Shown: in pieces, positions 33,736 to 46,447 of the stretch
Numbering within the stretch: the first letter of the stretch is position 1
How the letters are laid out: every line of letters begins with the position of its first letter
DNA from: Nectonema munidae
Taxonomy: Eukaryota; Nematomorpha; Nectonematoida; Nectonematidae
NCBI GenBank assembly: GCA_030549495.1
Contig: JAUIRK010000029.1
Location: 186,001 to 250,000, forward strand
Length of the DNA stretch: 64,000 nt
Direction of reading: 5' to 3'
The notes under the pieces: model-generated
The model's input: only the letters and a program-made list of their open reading frames with translations
Database searches by the model: none
What the model was told of the DNA's origin: nothing
Made by a program: the position numbers and the translations under genes

Positions 33736-34849
33736 TAATCAAAGCAAAACAATTATTTAGTTGTCGGTAGTTTTCAAAATCTAGGAAATTTGATTAGAAC
33801 TGAAAGATAGTTTGAAATTTTGTTAATCGTAGGAAATTTTGAAAATTTAAGTTTTTTCTAAAATTTTATTAAAAAAGAATTTTGTTTTCATGTACTTCTT
33901 CTAGTGACCTTAACTATTTGAGACATCTTCAAAAAAGTAAAGAGAATTTTTTTATTTTTTGGAATGATTTATCCTGTTAATCAGCATGAATATATCATCC
34001 ATTTTTACTATATTATGTTAAAAAATATTAGTTTTTGTTGAAATTCACTTTAAATATTGAAAATATGAAATTAATTACTGTAAATATATATATATACTAG
34101 CCGGTTCCGTGGTCGTTTCTCGCTTCGCTTGAAACATAGGATTCTTGGTAGTGTGTATGAGTTGCTAATAGTGTTATATCGTATGGCGATCAGTTTTTAG
34201 AATAATTGTATCTTTTCTGTGTATTTTTCTATTAGAACATATAAAAATACATACAAAACATATAATAATTTCAACCAATCAGAATGCTTCAAACACATAC
34301 ATACGCAAAACATATAAATAAATTCAACCAATCAGAATGCTTCCAGCGACAGACACACGCTAGCTTATTATAATATAGATATTTAGTGTATTCTCAATTA
34401 TTTTAGTCAATTTTAGTTATGTTAAAATAAAAAATAAAATTTCATTTAATTTCTTTAATGAAAGCAAGATTTTACATATTTTCATAATAAGCTTAACTTT
34501 TTTTTATAATTTTTGAAATTTATTTCAAAAGAATTTGTGTCTGAAACTCAATACTAAACAAGTTGAAGGTCTACTCACAAACAAAACAAATTTTTTAATG
34601 ATATAAAATTGAAGAAATGGTGTGGGAGGCGTTGCGAGTGTGACCTCCCCTTATCCACCGGATATGCAGTCAAGAGTATATCAATTACTTTTCAGGAAGA
34701 TAATCACAGAAGCAAAACAAAAAATCCCTATATACAGATTCGAAATTCAACTTTTTGTTTTTAATTATTTAATATTGTCTTTTATTAACATCGTAAATGT
34801 AATTAAAATGGGGTTAATATTTTTCTGTAATGATGTTGTTTGAGATCTT
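33736..34849. other. No gene seen
   Basis: AT-rich DNA. Around 34100-34370 a short segment with CCGGTTCCGTGGTCG and two AACCAATCAGAATGCTTC copies (about 34277 and 34324) looks like a small dispersed repeat. A short ORF at 34622 is not recognised. Confidence 0.4.
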
Positions 34850-37800
34850 GTAAAGTTCACTTTTGCCTCTTGTTTCTGTCAAACTTTTGATAATTTTGAA
34901 GCTGAATCGGGCATCCACACAAAATATTCTCAAAAGTTTTCTTTCCTGTAACTTTGAAATCTCCTTTAAAAACCTGAAACTGATGCATTTTAATATTCGA
35001 AGTCTAAAGTCCAACTTTGATTCCTTTTTCAATTTTATTAGTTCTTCCTAGTTTAAATTTCACTTTATTGTTCTAAGTGAAATATGGCAATTGGGCTCTC
35101 AATCTTTTGAACTTCCTGGTTATAAATTTTATTTTCATGAGAGGAAGAAACGTGGAGGTGGTGTAGGTGTCTTTTTCTTAGCCACTTTTAACTTAGTCTC
35201 CATCAAAAACCTGTCTTGCTAAAATAATTTTTTGATTCCTTATTACTTAGTTTTCAAATGGAAGATAAACTTCTCAACTTGTTGTCTGTATACAGACCTC
35301 CTAACACCGATATTTCTATATTCAACAACTATTTATCAAGTATTTTTAATAGACACTCTTTCTCTAAATTTTCAATTATTTGCGGGGATTTCAACATCAA
35401 TTTGTTTGATTTTGATAAAAATTCAGATAACTTGGATTTTATCAATATTTTTCATCAGTTTGGCTTTTTCCCTACCATAACTAAAGGTACTCGTCTTACC
35501 TCCTCTTCCTGTTCATTAATTGACAACATTTTTATAAATTTTAACTTACTATATTACTCTTATAATGTTATCAGTAATATCTCTGACCATTTCCCCAATT
35601 GTATTTTCATTGATGATTTCTTTAAGAATCCAACTAAGTCTTTTTACTCGTTCAAAAAAAGTTTTGGCCTTAAACAGCGCTTATCTTTTATTTCCAGTGT
35701 AGCACAAATCAATTTTGAGCCAGTTTTTGAAGCTAAAAATCCGAATAATGCATACAATATTTTCATCGATCTCTTGAAGAAATCATTCACTCTTAGTTTC
35801 CCATTTGTAAAGTTCAAAGTGAAAAATGACAGTAAACCATGGTATTCCCCATTTCTAAATTCTCTTAGGAAATTGAAAGTCAAATATTATAGGGTAAAGC
35901 TTCTCAATCCTAGTCCTTTGAACTGTGCTAAATATAAAAATGTTTTGAAGCAGTATAAGATTGAAATTTTAAGGGCTAAATCGGCATATTACTATAACTA
36001 TTTTTCTTCTTGTAAAAAAATACTATATGGAACACATTAAATAAGATTTTAAAACCCTATAATAAAAATTCGTGTAATGCTCTTTTCAGTAGTGATGAAT
36101 TTGCTAATCATTTTGCCATTACTTCTGAGATTAATATCAACACTTCTTCTTATAACTTCATCGATAAGACTATCATACTTAATTCATCTACTTTATATTT
36201 GCACGAAATTAACTTTAACGATATAGTGACTGCAATAGTTCTTTATCAAATAAAAGGTCATGTGGTGATGATGAGTTGACTATTTGCCATATAATAGATA
36301 TTCTTCCTAGTATTCTTTTGCTCTTTCTCACATATTTAACTTATCGATTGCAATGGGAGAATTTCCTCAAGATCTTAAATTAGGCGCATTATTCCTGTTT
36401 TGAAGAATGGAAAGCCTGCTAATTCATTGGATAGTTATCGACCGATTTCAATTTTGTCCAACTTCTCCAAGATATTCGAGAAAATCATTTTAAGTAGAAT
36501 TATATCTTTTTTAGACAAGCATAGAGTTATCAATCCGAATCAATTCGGTTTTCAAAAATATAAATCAACTGAAGATGCTGTTTTATCTCTACTTAGCTCC
36601 ATTTCTAGTCATTTTTATGCTAAAAAGTTTAGTTTGGTTGTATTTCTTGATTTAGCTAAAGCTTTCGATAACGTTAATCATCAACTACTCAGCTATAAAT
36701 TGTTTAAATTAGGTATACGCGGCCCTCTTTTAAAATGGCTTAATAGTTTTTTATATAAACGAACGTTTTTTGTTTCTCTCAATGGAAAATCAGAGATCAA
36801 GTTTGTGGAAAAAGGTGTCCCTCAAGGGTCAATCCTCGGACCCCTACTTTTCCTTCTGTTTATTAATGATATCTTCTTTGTTCTAGATAATCGCGCTTCC
36901 TTAATTATGTATGCTGATGATGCGGTCTGTCTTTAAATTTTAATGATATTTCAACAGTTTCTATTATTAGTAACTCTTGTTTAAAATCAATTTGTAATTG
37001 GTGTCATCATAACATGCTTTCCCTCAATTTGAGAAAATATGTCTATATGATTTTCTCTAAAAGATCACTTGACATAAATTTCAATATAACACTCGAAGGA
37101 TTTAAATTAAGTAGGGTAGATTGTTTTACTTTTTTAGGAGTAACTTTAACTAGCAATCTTTCATGGTATAAGCATATTTCTTTGTTACATTTAAAAGTGT
37201 CTCGACTTCTTGGGACTTTTCGTAAAATAGATAATTGTCTCACTTTCCTATGTAAAAAACTACTTTACTATGCGTTCATATATCCACACTTCCTGTATTG
37301 CAATCTTATATGGGGCTCTTCTTGTTTAACGATGTTAAGAAAATTACATTTATACCAAGGTAAATTCTTCCAGTTTATTAACAGTTCTAATAATACAAAT
37401 GACTATCTTTCCAGTATTAGTATTTTTGATATCAATGTTTTATCTCATTTAAATTTTTTTATAAATCGTGTTACCAAAATGGATTTCTAAATTCTCTGTT
37501 CATACAAAACAATTCCACACATGGCTACTTCACTCGCTCCAACCTTCTCTTCCATATTCCTGAAGTCAGTGAAAAATCTCTCTTTCGTTCAATACTTCTT
37601 AGAACGTTTTTCCTTGTGAATTTCTTTCTTCCCAAGCTTGATCTGCAAAATCGTAAAGGATTCAAAACTTCTTCGCAAGCTTTGTTTTTTACTTGAAGGT
37701 GTTCCTAATACAATCACATTTCACAAATTTATGTTTTATATTCAAATAAATATAAACAAATAAATATATATACATAATACACTATTGTTTACATATATTT

Positions 37801-38033
37801 TTTTTTATTTTTATTTGTCTGTATCTTTTTATTCTTCTCCGTATTGATATGTCCATCTCACATGAGTTATTGAAATCACGATGAAGTGCCTTTCCTTCCT
37901 TTTTCTTCTCTTGTGGTGATGGGCCATATGTTGTGATTTTTTTAATTTTTTTATTGTCAATAGTTTTTCATATTTTGTTTTCTAATTATAAAAATTTCTT
38001 CTTCTTCTTCTTCTTCTTCTTCTTAATTAAACC
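34850..38033 (+). mobile_element. Decayed APE-type LINE with RT, (TTC)n tail
   Basis: Endonuclease parts: LMHFNIRSLKSNFD near 34980, VLSEIWQ near 35070, then in another frame (35258-36040) SVYRPPN, ICGDFNINL, TRLTSSSCSLIDNIF and SDHFP. Reverse transcriptase at 36400-36936: SYRPISILSNFSKIFEKII, NQFGFQKYKSTEDAV, VFLDLAKAFDNVNH, GVPQGSILGPLLF and MYADDAVCL. A further frame, 37014-37490, has FTFLGVTLTSNLSWYKHI and the thumb. A C-terminal remnant follows near 37510-37690. The 3' UTR ends in (TTC)n at about 37997-38025. Frame changes lie near 35050-35250, 36040-36400, 36936 and 37490. No RNase H. Motif style fits the CR1/L2/Jockey group; it is a different family from the LINE at 10.6 kb. Confidence 0.85.
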
Positions 38034-38689
38034 AATTCAAAAAATTTTATATCGAAGAACATATTTTAAAATTTGAATAGAAGATGTTTATTTTTGCAAA
38101 TAAATATTTATCAAAATCTAAAATGAAAAAGGGAACAAGTTGTTTACTTTTCAATTTTTTTCAATATTATTTTTTAGATTTTGACATTTTTGAGTTAAAA
38201 ACAAAATTTTAGCTCTTTTGAAATTGTATATGAGAAGAAAGAACGAAAGAAATTTATTAAAGTGAAAAGAAACAAAATTTAAAATATGGTTTCAAAATAT
38301 GCACACAATTCCTAAAGCACACTAAAGGCTAATAAAACCATTTAGATGCTAATTTTTTTAGATGCTAATATGTGAAGATTAAGTCACTATCAAGATAATT
38401 TTATAATTTGAATTAGATTTGTCCATTGTTTTCATTTTGTGTGAAAGAGGGGGCTTTTAGATGATGAAGTTGAGAATTGTTTGTAATAAAATAATGAAAA
38501 TCACTAATGATTTCATGAGGAAAACAAGTTTTGAGCTGGGATTGGTTAATAAATATTTAGATTGAATATCTGTTCATATGTTAATAAAACACGTGATACT
38601 GATAAAAAAAAAAGCCTAATATCACCGAGAAGATTCTCTAATAGAAAATTCTCTTAGAAAGTTTTTTTCGAGGATAGGTTGCAAAAATT
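38034..38689. other. No gene seen
   Basis: AT-rich spacer between the LINE tail and the right inverted-repeat arm. Confidence 0.5.
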
Positions 38690-39770
38690 AAGTTTTGATA
38701 GACCTACCAAGAAGGGATCATCATAGTATGAATAAACAAACTACCTACTGTATAAAGTATAGAAAAAATCGCGAAGAGTTTAGGAATCCGGAACAAATTT
38801 GTAGCCAAAATGATGTAGGTCTTATCGAGATACTTAATTTACTGAGAAGTCAAATATTTTGAGTTTCCTTTTGAGTTTCGTAAAGTTGGTTTATTTAATA
38901 AATTAAGAAAATAATTAGCAAAGAAATACTGCAAGTAGAATTTATTTTGAAAATTATATATTTGACATTGATTGAAAGGTTTGATTAATTTTATGACATA
39001 TTTGCTTGATTTTAATAAAAAATTAAAATTACCACTAGATTAAACATACTTGAAATGGGTATATAATTGTAAATTTTTTATACGTATTTCAATTAAAATT
39101 TTATTTTAGACATGAGCTAGTATATTTAAATTATTTTTTAGATAGGTTTGATTGGTTTTCATTAAAAAAATGAAGATCACCACTAAATTCAGCACACTTC
39201 AAAATGGGTATATACTATTTATGTGTATTAAGCTTTTTATAAGTACTTCAATAAAAAATTTGATTTTGATATGAGCTGTCATATTTAAATTATTTTTTGG
39301 ACAGGTTTAATTGGTTTTCATAAAAATGAAGATCACCACTAAATTTAGTACACTTCAAAATGGGTGTAGTGTAATAAGCTTTGTATAAGTACTTCAATAA
39401 AAATTTTGATTTTGACATGAGCTGTCATATCTAAATAATTTTTTAGACAGGTTGCTTTTTATAAAAAATGAAGATCACTATTTCAATAAAAAATTATTGT
39501 TAACATGAGCTGGCATGTTAAAGCGATTTATTTGTCAGGTTTGATTAATTTTCATTAAAAATGAACATCACAATTAAATTTGGAATACTTGAAAATGGGT
39601 ATATAATATATACGTCATACGTGTATAATACTTTTTAAAGTATTTCAATAAAAATTTTAATTTTGACATGAGCTGTCATATTCAAATCGTTTTTTGAACG
39701 ATTTGATTGATTTACATAAAAAAATGAAGTACTCAACTTGACATACTTAAAAATGGGTATTTTTTACACA
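38690..39770 (-). repeat. Right arm of the large tandem inverted repeat
   Basis: Reverse-complement counterpart of 28900-29790. Six degenerate units with GAAGATCACCACTAAATT, CACTTCAAAATGGGTATA and ATGAGCTGTCATATTTAAA begin near 39027, 39171, 39328, 39467, 39560 and 39725. The inner part (38700-38870) matches the inner part of the left arm, including CTACCAAGAAGGGATCATCA. Confidence 0.85.
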
Positions 39771-41072
39771 TATTTTTATTTTTTAATTTATCTTTTTTTT
39801 CATTGTTTTTCATAAAAAATCAATATAATTGTAAAAATCTTTAAATTATAAGGAAAGCAAAGGGCCTAACCTCCCCCCCACCCCCTTTGATTTTGCCTTC
39901 AAAACTTCAAAAATTTTGTAACATTTCTCTTTTGATGTTGAAATTAATTTAGATTATATCAAAAATTCTCATCAATGTATTTAAAAAACATTGTTCACTT
40001 TTTTGTGGTCTCAATCATACTTGCGCATACTTATCATAATTATTTTTATTCCATTGAAAAAAATAATAATTTTTCCAAAGAAATTATTCTCAATACCAAA
40101 TTTAAAAAAATCACCATTACATAATGGTAAAAGCAAAGAGTTAGATACATATTTGAACTTGAAATTTGAGAGATTTTATAAGCATGTCGTCAGGGAAAAG
40201 TAACCATTTTTTAGTAAAAAAATTTTTGAAAAGGATTATAGAAAAAATTCATCCTAGAATGCATGCAATAATAAAAAAAGATGGACAAAAGCAATTTTTC
40301 ATAAATTTCGTTTAAAAAAATATAAAAGAAGTGATACTGAATGGTCATCAAAATTGTAGTAAACATATAATGTAAGAGGCTAAAGAAACGCTGCTATATA
40401 TACGAATATATTTAGATAGACTTTACTACACTTCTCTTTCTCCCATTCTCTCCTATTTTTCCTTTTAGTCTGAAGAAGTTTTGAAGAAGCGAAATATTAC
40501 AAAGTTGTCACTTTTCACTAACATGACAAAAAGCACACTCTATTTCTTGAGAACTCATGCATGTTTTTAATATTACTGAAACATTAATGATTTTTAATTT
40601 AAAACTATTAAATAACGCCTTTGATAAAAGCTTATTACTTGTATCGTAATAATATTTACAAAAGTGTAGGATATTGAGGTTTACTCTTTTCGTTGTTTAA
40701 TTCACTTTCCAATTTTCACTGAATATCACAAAATGTGAATATATTTTAATGTTCTTTAGGGTAATTTTGGGTGAAGTAAAATATTATTGGAACTAATAAG
40801 CCTGCGTCCTTTAATATTATAAATTGAACAAAAAACTTTATTAAGTTCACTTAACTAATCCATAAGTAAAACTCATATCCGATTTTATAAATCACTTTTA
40901 GACAAAGAAATCAACTTCAAAAATAATACTAACTTTGGAATACGATTCTATCCTTTTCACTGAAAGTATTGATAAATTTAAATCAATTTGATTAACTCAA
41001 TGATTAACTTAAGGCACTAACCTAATATTTAGTTATATATATATATTAAGATTCGAGTTGAATGCTATATAT
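39771..41072. other. No gene seen
   Basis: AT-rich. A C-rich run (CCTCCCCCCCACCCCCTTTG) lies at about 39870. Near 40460-40550, GTCTGAAGAAGTTTTGAAG and CGAAATATTACAAAGTTGTC resemble words found near the ends of some retroelements, but no family call is possible. Confidence 0.4.
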
Positions 41073-41752
41073 CATTGGTTCCCAAACTATAGGCCATGTC
41101 CCCTGGGGGGCATAAAGCAAAATTTAAGGTGCCATAATCTGAGGCTATGCATAAATAAAACCAGAGGAGTTTAGCGGGTAGATGAAGTTTGAAACTGAAT
41201 CTCTCCCAGTTTTTTGGTCATCAATGGCAGCTTGATATCAAAATTTATGTGACTTAGCTTTTCGCCAACTTCTACCATTTTCATCAACTTATTCTTGTGA
41301 GGCTGCCTTCTCTCAACTACTGTACATTAAAACGAAATATCCCAACAGACTTGAAGTGAAGCATGACCCACGTTGTGCTTTAAGTGAAACAAAACCAAGA
41401 ATCAAGAAGCTTGTCGTTAATCTGCAACATCACCCTTCACACCGAGTAGAATTGTCTCTTGTACACTAGAGCTTACAATGTTATCAAATTTGTAAGATTC
41501 AAAGATTAAATCACAGAGCGTAGGATTAATAAACTTTTTCCATCCACTGGATTTTCTATGTTTCCTTCTTTTTTTGCTTATTCTTGAAACACCTTTTAGC
41601 AAATGCCCTTTTTAATTAATCTTATGATTATAATTGTTAGATACTAGTAGACAGTCACGGTATTCACCCGCTATGATTGTTGCGGGGGCCATAGACAAGG
41701 GTCATGTATGAAAAGTGGGTAACGATTAGAAAAAGTTTGGGAACCTCCTTTG
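41073..41752 (+). mobile_element. Internally deleted hAT element with transposase C-terminus
   Basis: Ends are CATTGGTTCCCAAACT and AGTTTGGGAACCTCCTTTG, inverted hAT-type termini. Between them one frame (about 41200-41438) reads LCDLAFRQLLPFSSTYSCEA then AFSQLLYIKTKYPNRLEV and LSETKPRIKKLV, the hAT dimerisation domain with its S-T-Y-x-C-E and K-x-K-x-x-N-R-L motifs. The rest of the transposase is deleted. The flanking 8-mers are not convincingly duplicated. Confidence 0.8.
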
Positions 41753-41859
41753 CATACACTGAAAACTAATTTATTTTCAATATATATTTATTTATACACA
41801 ACTTATCATGATTGTGATAATATTGAAGAGAAATATAATTGATCATAATTATAAAATAG

Positions 41860-41953
41860 ATGATAATCATGATGATGATGTGATGATTGGGAGTGGATGA
41901 TGATGAAGAAGAAGATGATGATGATAAATGAGGATGATGATGATAATGATGAG
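41860..41953 (+). repeat. GAT/GATGAA microsatellite
   Basis: Imperfect GAT trinucleotide run interrupted by AAT, GGGAGTG and GAA units. Confidence 0.9.
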
Positions 41954-42326
41954 AGTTGCGGATTATAAAAGTAATGATGAAATTCAGAAAACCAGTAAAA
42001 TTAAATTGGCTTATGTAAACTGTAAAAATTGGTATTTCCTTTTAATCCAAACCATATGGTAGAGATAAAATATGGTAAAGATGTAGAAGATATTGATCCC
42101 TATGATTTGCACATATACTTGTCAAACGAATCAGGTCTATCTTCTTTTATACACTTCATTTTATCACTTCAATTCGCTCACGTAACTTTTATTAAATTTA
42201 CAAGCTTCAAGATAAAAACAAGGAATGTTATTAAATCCATTTTTTATACAAATGTAAACTTATAAAAATAATCTTACCTATCGTATTTTAATTTAATGTA
42301 TAGCGTTACTCTTTATATAAATTGAA

Positions 42327-42490
42327 GTGTGAGTAAGGATGCTTGTCTAGATGTCTGTCTTTCCAAAATAATGGGTTCGAATCCAGTATCTTCATTACTC
42401 ATAGTTCACTCAGTAACGTTGCAATATTTGTTCACACAATTTAAAAAATGCAGCTCTTTAATGAAGAACTAAATTTTTTCAATTTTGGAT
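42327..42490 (+). mobile_element. tRNA-derived SINE, copy 3 (diverged subfamily)
   Basis: Same head start as copy 1 (GTGTGAGTAAGGATGCTTGT) and an exact box B consensus GGTTCGAATCC at 42374-42384. The body has CTCATAGTTCACTCAG in place of CTCATAGTTCGATACAAG, then GCAGCTCTTTAATGAAGAAC. The tail is AT-rich and not clearly defined. Confidence 0.7.
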
Positions 42491-44002
42491 TAAGTTAAGG
42501 TGAATTTATATAAATTATGTTTTTTTACAAATATTTTATCAAACAAATAATACATAAACTATTCATAAATTTCGTCATTTTGATTTTTTCACAAGGCAAT
42601 GTTCTTTTTAACTATTCGTTAAACCCGGTTTCGTTAATCTGCATCCTTCTGTATCCGTAAACAAATAAACCTTTTTATCTAAAAGTTTTTTCTTCTCTTT
42701 TCAGCTTTGAATGAGAAACATAAACATTTTTTTAGTAAAAATAATTGAGCATTAAATGTTTTTGGTAAAATATTTCAGTTATATTTGTAGCTTTTCAGTA
42801 ATATGATTATATTAACTCGTTATAATTTGACATCAAAATCATCGTTTTTTTCATAATCTGAATAATTTCCTTATCAGAATAATTTTTTTCAATATTGTGT
42901 TCGGATTAAGAAGGTTTGACTGTATTTTATTAATACCCTTTGTTTATGTGTGGTTTTTTACCGAAATTAAGCGAAATAACCCGAAATCAACAAAAAATCT
43001 TGTCATAACTTTCCAAAATCTTAATTATTTTGTATATAAATTAAAAATAATAGGATGTATTTCAATGTTTTAAGCTATATTTAAAATGGAAAATAAAGTT
43101 TTTTATTTTTGATTTTTTCCAAATGAATTTTTTGATTTTAAATTCTAATTACTTAAAAACATTGAAATAAAAGTTACTTAAAAAATTAATATATCGAAAT
43201 TTTTTTAAACAATTTCCATTTATTTCGTTTTTTTCAAATCAATATAAGTCAATAAAAGTAATAACTGATTAACTAAACTAATACTCCACATGGATAAATC
43301 AGTGTTTCGGCTAAGCTTTTTCGGCGCTCCATATTAAACTTAATACTCCACCATGAATAAATGTTTCACGATGACAGTTGGATACCTTGACTTCTGTCAC
43401 TCTAAAAAATGACACGACATTAAAGATAAAAGTCATGGGCTTAAAAATGAAATCTTTTGTCCTAGTACCTATAGTTGAATCCTTTCCCATATATAACAGC
43501 CTCAATGCTAGATTATATATACTCGTCAAATTTTTCTTTAAATGTTTAATAGAGTTGAATCGTTACTGCTTTTACAGCACTTTTTTATCGTTTTTTTTAG
43601 TTTATCATAACGATAACGATAACAAAAAATAAACCGAAATATCGTTATTTTAATTCTAAGGTATGTAAGCACACTTACTCTACTATAATTCAACTAGTTT
43701 TCGTTATCGTTAACTTCACAATTTTTGTAATCATTTTTTGAATATTTATTGCTACAAAATAATAAAACATATATTTAATTTATATAAAATCGCAAAATGC
43801 AAGAGTATGAAATAGCTTTGAAATATGCTTTGTTTTTATGTAGGAAAATTTTAAAATTTCATTCAACAATGCTGACTGAAAGTAAACTATTGAAAATAAG
43901 ATATATATTAGTCTGGCAAGAGAAAGTATGTTTCGGGTATTGCTGATCTATTTTATATACTATTTATTGATATTTTATCTTCTTTCGTGGTCTTGTTAGA
44001 GC
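42491..44002. other. No gene seen
   Basis: AT-rich intergenic DNA. Short ORFs at 43311-43529 and 43378-43632 overlap on opposite strands and show no motif. Around 43590-43720 repeated CGATAACGATAAC/GTTATCGTTAAC words form a weak inverted repeat. Confidence 0.45.
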
Positions 44003-44545
44003 TAGGTTGGCCAAACTTTACACCCTTAAGAGGTCGCGTGGTATAGTATAATGGGCCATTCTTAAAATAGCAAACAATTTTAAAGAACAGAACAATATGT
44101 TCTTTGTTCATATTTAAAAAAAATAAATATTAAATTTTATTGAAAAATTATTGATTCAGCCTTGTAGCCTATCATTTTAAAGGTAAATTTTTTAAACACC
44201 TGTAAGTAAATTAAAAATTTTGTTTTAAAAATAATTAACACATTTACCTTTATTATGCACTTGAAAGAATAAATATTTTAAATGAAAAGTAATTTCATTC
44301 TCTAAAATTTTAAATATTAAAACTCACTGTCAAGATTAAAACAGGAGAAAGAAAAAGTAAGCAATTATCGTGAAAGTTGTTTGAATGGTATTATGATCGT
44401 ATAGTTTTAATATTTAAAGTTTTACAGTCAATAAAAATTTTTTGAATCAATGGTAGCAAATGAATGAGTAATCAGCTGAAAAATTTTTATCTCAACGACC
44501 CGCATAAAAACACTTGCAGGGCCCATACGGAGTTTGGCCATTAAT
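44003..44545. mobile_element. Non-autonomous hAT-like element
   Basis: TAGGTTGGCCAAACTTTAC at the left and GGAGTTTGGCCATTA at the right are inverted hAT-like ends, with GC-richer subterminal parts (GAGGTCGCGTGG; ACGACCCGCATAAAAACAC). The inside is AT-rich and non-coding. No target duplication was found. Confidence 0.55.
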
Positions 44546-44648
44546 AATATGTAAAAGTGTACATGATCAATTGAAAAGGTGATTTCTTACGCGAGCAATT
44601 ACATTTCTTATCTTTATATATTCAAATTCATTGAAAATAGTTATTCAG

Positions 44649-44878
44649 ATTTTTGGTATAAAATTTTAGAAAGAAAAAAAAGGTTGAAAAATGCATGGAA
44701 TGAGAAAGCCGAGTGTGAATATTTCGAGGCAAAGCTTTGTGACTGGCGCCCTGTTGAAGCCGAAAGAGAGCAGCAACATCATAAATCTCGCATTGTTTGT
44801 CTTGCTCATGGGCTTGATCGTGTTTTTAGCCATCCTTTACATGGTGTGGAAGAATATTTAAAAATTTCGTGTCGATAA
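44649..44878 (+). CDS. Unidentified conserved-looking terminal exon
   Basis: After an AG at 44648 (or 44669) an open frame reads FWYKILERKKRLKNAWNEKA, ECEYFEAKLCDWRPVEAERE, QQHHKSRIVCLAHGLDRVFS, HPLHGVEEYLKISCR and stops at 44876-44878. The composition (many charged residues, balanced codons, GC above the surroundings) is unlike chance ORFs here. It is predicted to be helical and highly charged. An AATAAA follows 54 bases after the stop (44932-44937), so it may be the last exon of a host gene. I do not recognise the family and found no upstream exon, so it could also be a captured or transposon-borne fragment. Confidence 0.45.
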
Positions 44879-44939
44879 TAATAATCAGTGGACTTCTCTA
44901 TCTACCTCATATAAGAAATGTGTTTTGCTTGAATAAATA

Positions 44940-45517
44940 TTTGATACTTCTTTTTTAACAGAATTTTCATAATGGTTAATCAAGATAACTCATTGCTGTC
45001 AATCACCTTTTGTATTTTATTTGATTGGATGCTTATAGGAGACGCATGTAAAACATTTTAATGGATATTTTATTTTAATATGTAAAAATGGTTCATATCG
45101 AAAAAGATTTTAGCTCAAATTACTTAAACTAAATATTTTTCTGTACATATATTGCGAAAGGGGTGCAAAACAGCCTCCTAAAATTTATAATATTGAAATT
45201 TACGAAATGAAAACATTTTTGTTATAAGAAGAATTAATTTAATACAAAAAATAACTATCATAAGTCAAAAAATATTTCAAAAACTTAAACTTATTTTTAG
45301 AAATTTTTTACCCAAGCTTTTACACAAGGTTCGAATTCGACGCCTTGACTTTTCTAGTGTTAATGAGAAAAGTATATCCAATGACAGATTTGGGCATATT
45401 CAGTCACGAAAATCTTGTTTATAAGATTCCTCTTTTATAAACGTGTGTATGTATCAATGCTTAGCTTATATGCAAAATCTAGCTACATGATTTCAAAAAA
45501 CGAAGAAAGAATATATA
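44940..45517. other. No gene seen
   Basis: AT-rich intergenic DNA without recognised features. Confidence 0.5.
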
Positions 45518-45664
45518 GGTAACGGTACAGTAGGGTGTTTTCATCGAGAAGGCACAATTGTGCCCCTTGTATCGAACTATGAAGGAAGTAAGCTTGATAC
45601 GGAATCGAAGCCAAGACCTGGAGTTATCGAAACCCAGTATCTAACCAACCGTACTCACGTCCCC
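45518..45664 (-). mobile_element. tRNA-derived SINE, copy 2
   Basis: Reverse-complement relative of 33588-33735. On the minus strand it has CGTGAGTACGGTTGGTTAG, box A GGTTAGATACTGGG, box B GGCTTCGATTCC, then GTATC/AGTTCGATACAAG, GGCACAATTGTGCC and CGATGAAAACACCC. It ends in the short tail GTACCGTTACCTATATA. Confidence 0.8.
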
Positions 45665-46447
45665 TATATAGAAAAATAAATATTTCAGAGACTATATTTA
45701 TAAGAATTCATTGATCAAATAATCAAAAAAAAAAATAAACGATTTACTTGAAAAAAGAAAAAAGTCAAATTATAAATATAAATAATTATAATATAATCCT
45801 CTTAGATTCTCGAAGATGAGCATCTTATTTATATACAAATCTATATAAGAGTTTATACACATCTTTTCAAAGAAACTTGCTACACTTTTAAACGGAACAT
45901 GCTGATTCTTATTATTTTTGCTTTGAAATTTTAATTCCTTGCTATGTTCCTTTTTCGATTTGACAAATTGCATATAATTTCTCATAATATTTCTGTCGAG
46001 CAAATTCGATTTGAGCGATTTAATTAAAATAACTAAATTTGGATTTCAAAAACAAATACGAAGATTTATTTTTCTTCTTAAAAATTATTTTGTTTAATAA
46101 TTTTCATAATTTTACATATAACTTTTTACATAATTTTTTTTTACATATTTTACATTTTTTTTTTACATATTTTACATATAGCTTTTTTCATAATTTTACA
46201 TATTTAAAAAATTGACTATATATAGTTATTAAATTAATTCAACTTAAAATGGGCGTTTCTATGACTTCTCTAAATAATATTAAATGGTAGAAAATTAAAA
46301 GTAAGTCATTATTAGGCACTATAAATTATGTATAGGTTCTAAAAAATAAGTTAAAATATGCTATTATCTACGTTCAAATTTGCTTCTTGAAATAATTCTG
46401 AAGGAAACTACTAGCTCGTAATGCTTCAAAAAGAAACAGAATATTTA
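45665..46447. other. No gene seen
   Basis: AT-rich. Around 46100-46200 there is a run of TTTTACATATTTTACAT repeats. The short minus ORF at 46003-45770 is not recognised. Confidence 0.45.

Noticed and set aside
35232-35480. Second plus-strand ORF overlapping the LINE endonuclease
   Set aside because: Out-of-frame shadow of the LINE endonuclease frame at 35258-36040.
42029-42265. ORF with NPNHMVEIKYGKDVEDIDPYD that looks exon-like
   Set aside because: A stop lies directly upstream in frame without an AG acceptor in between, and the second half is low-complexity. Probably chance next to the GAT repeat.
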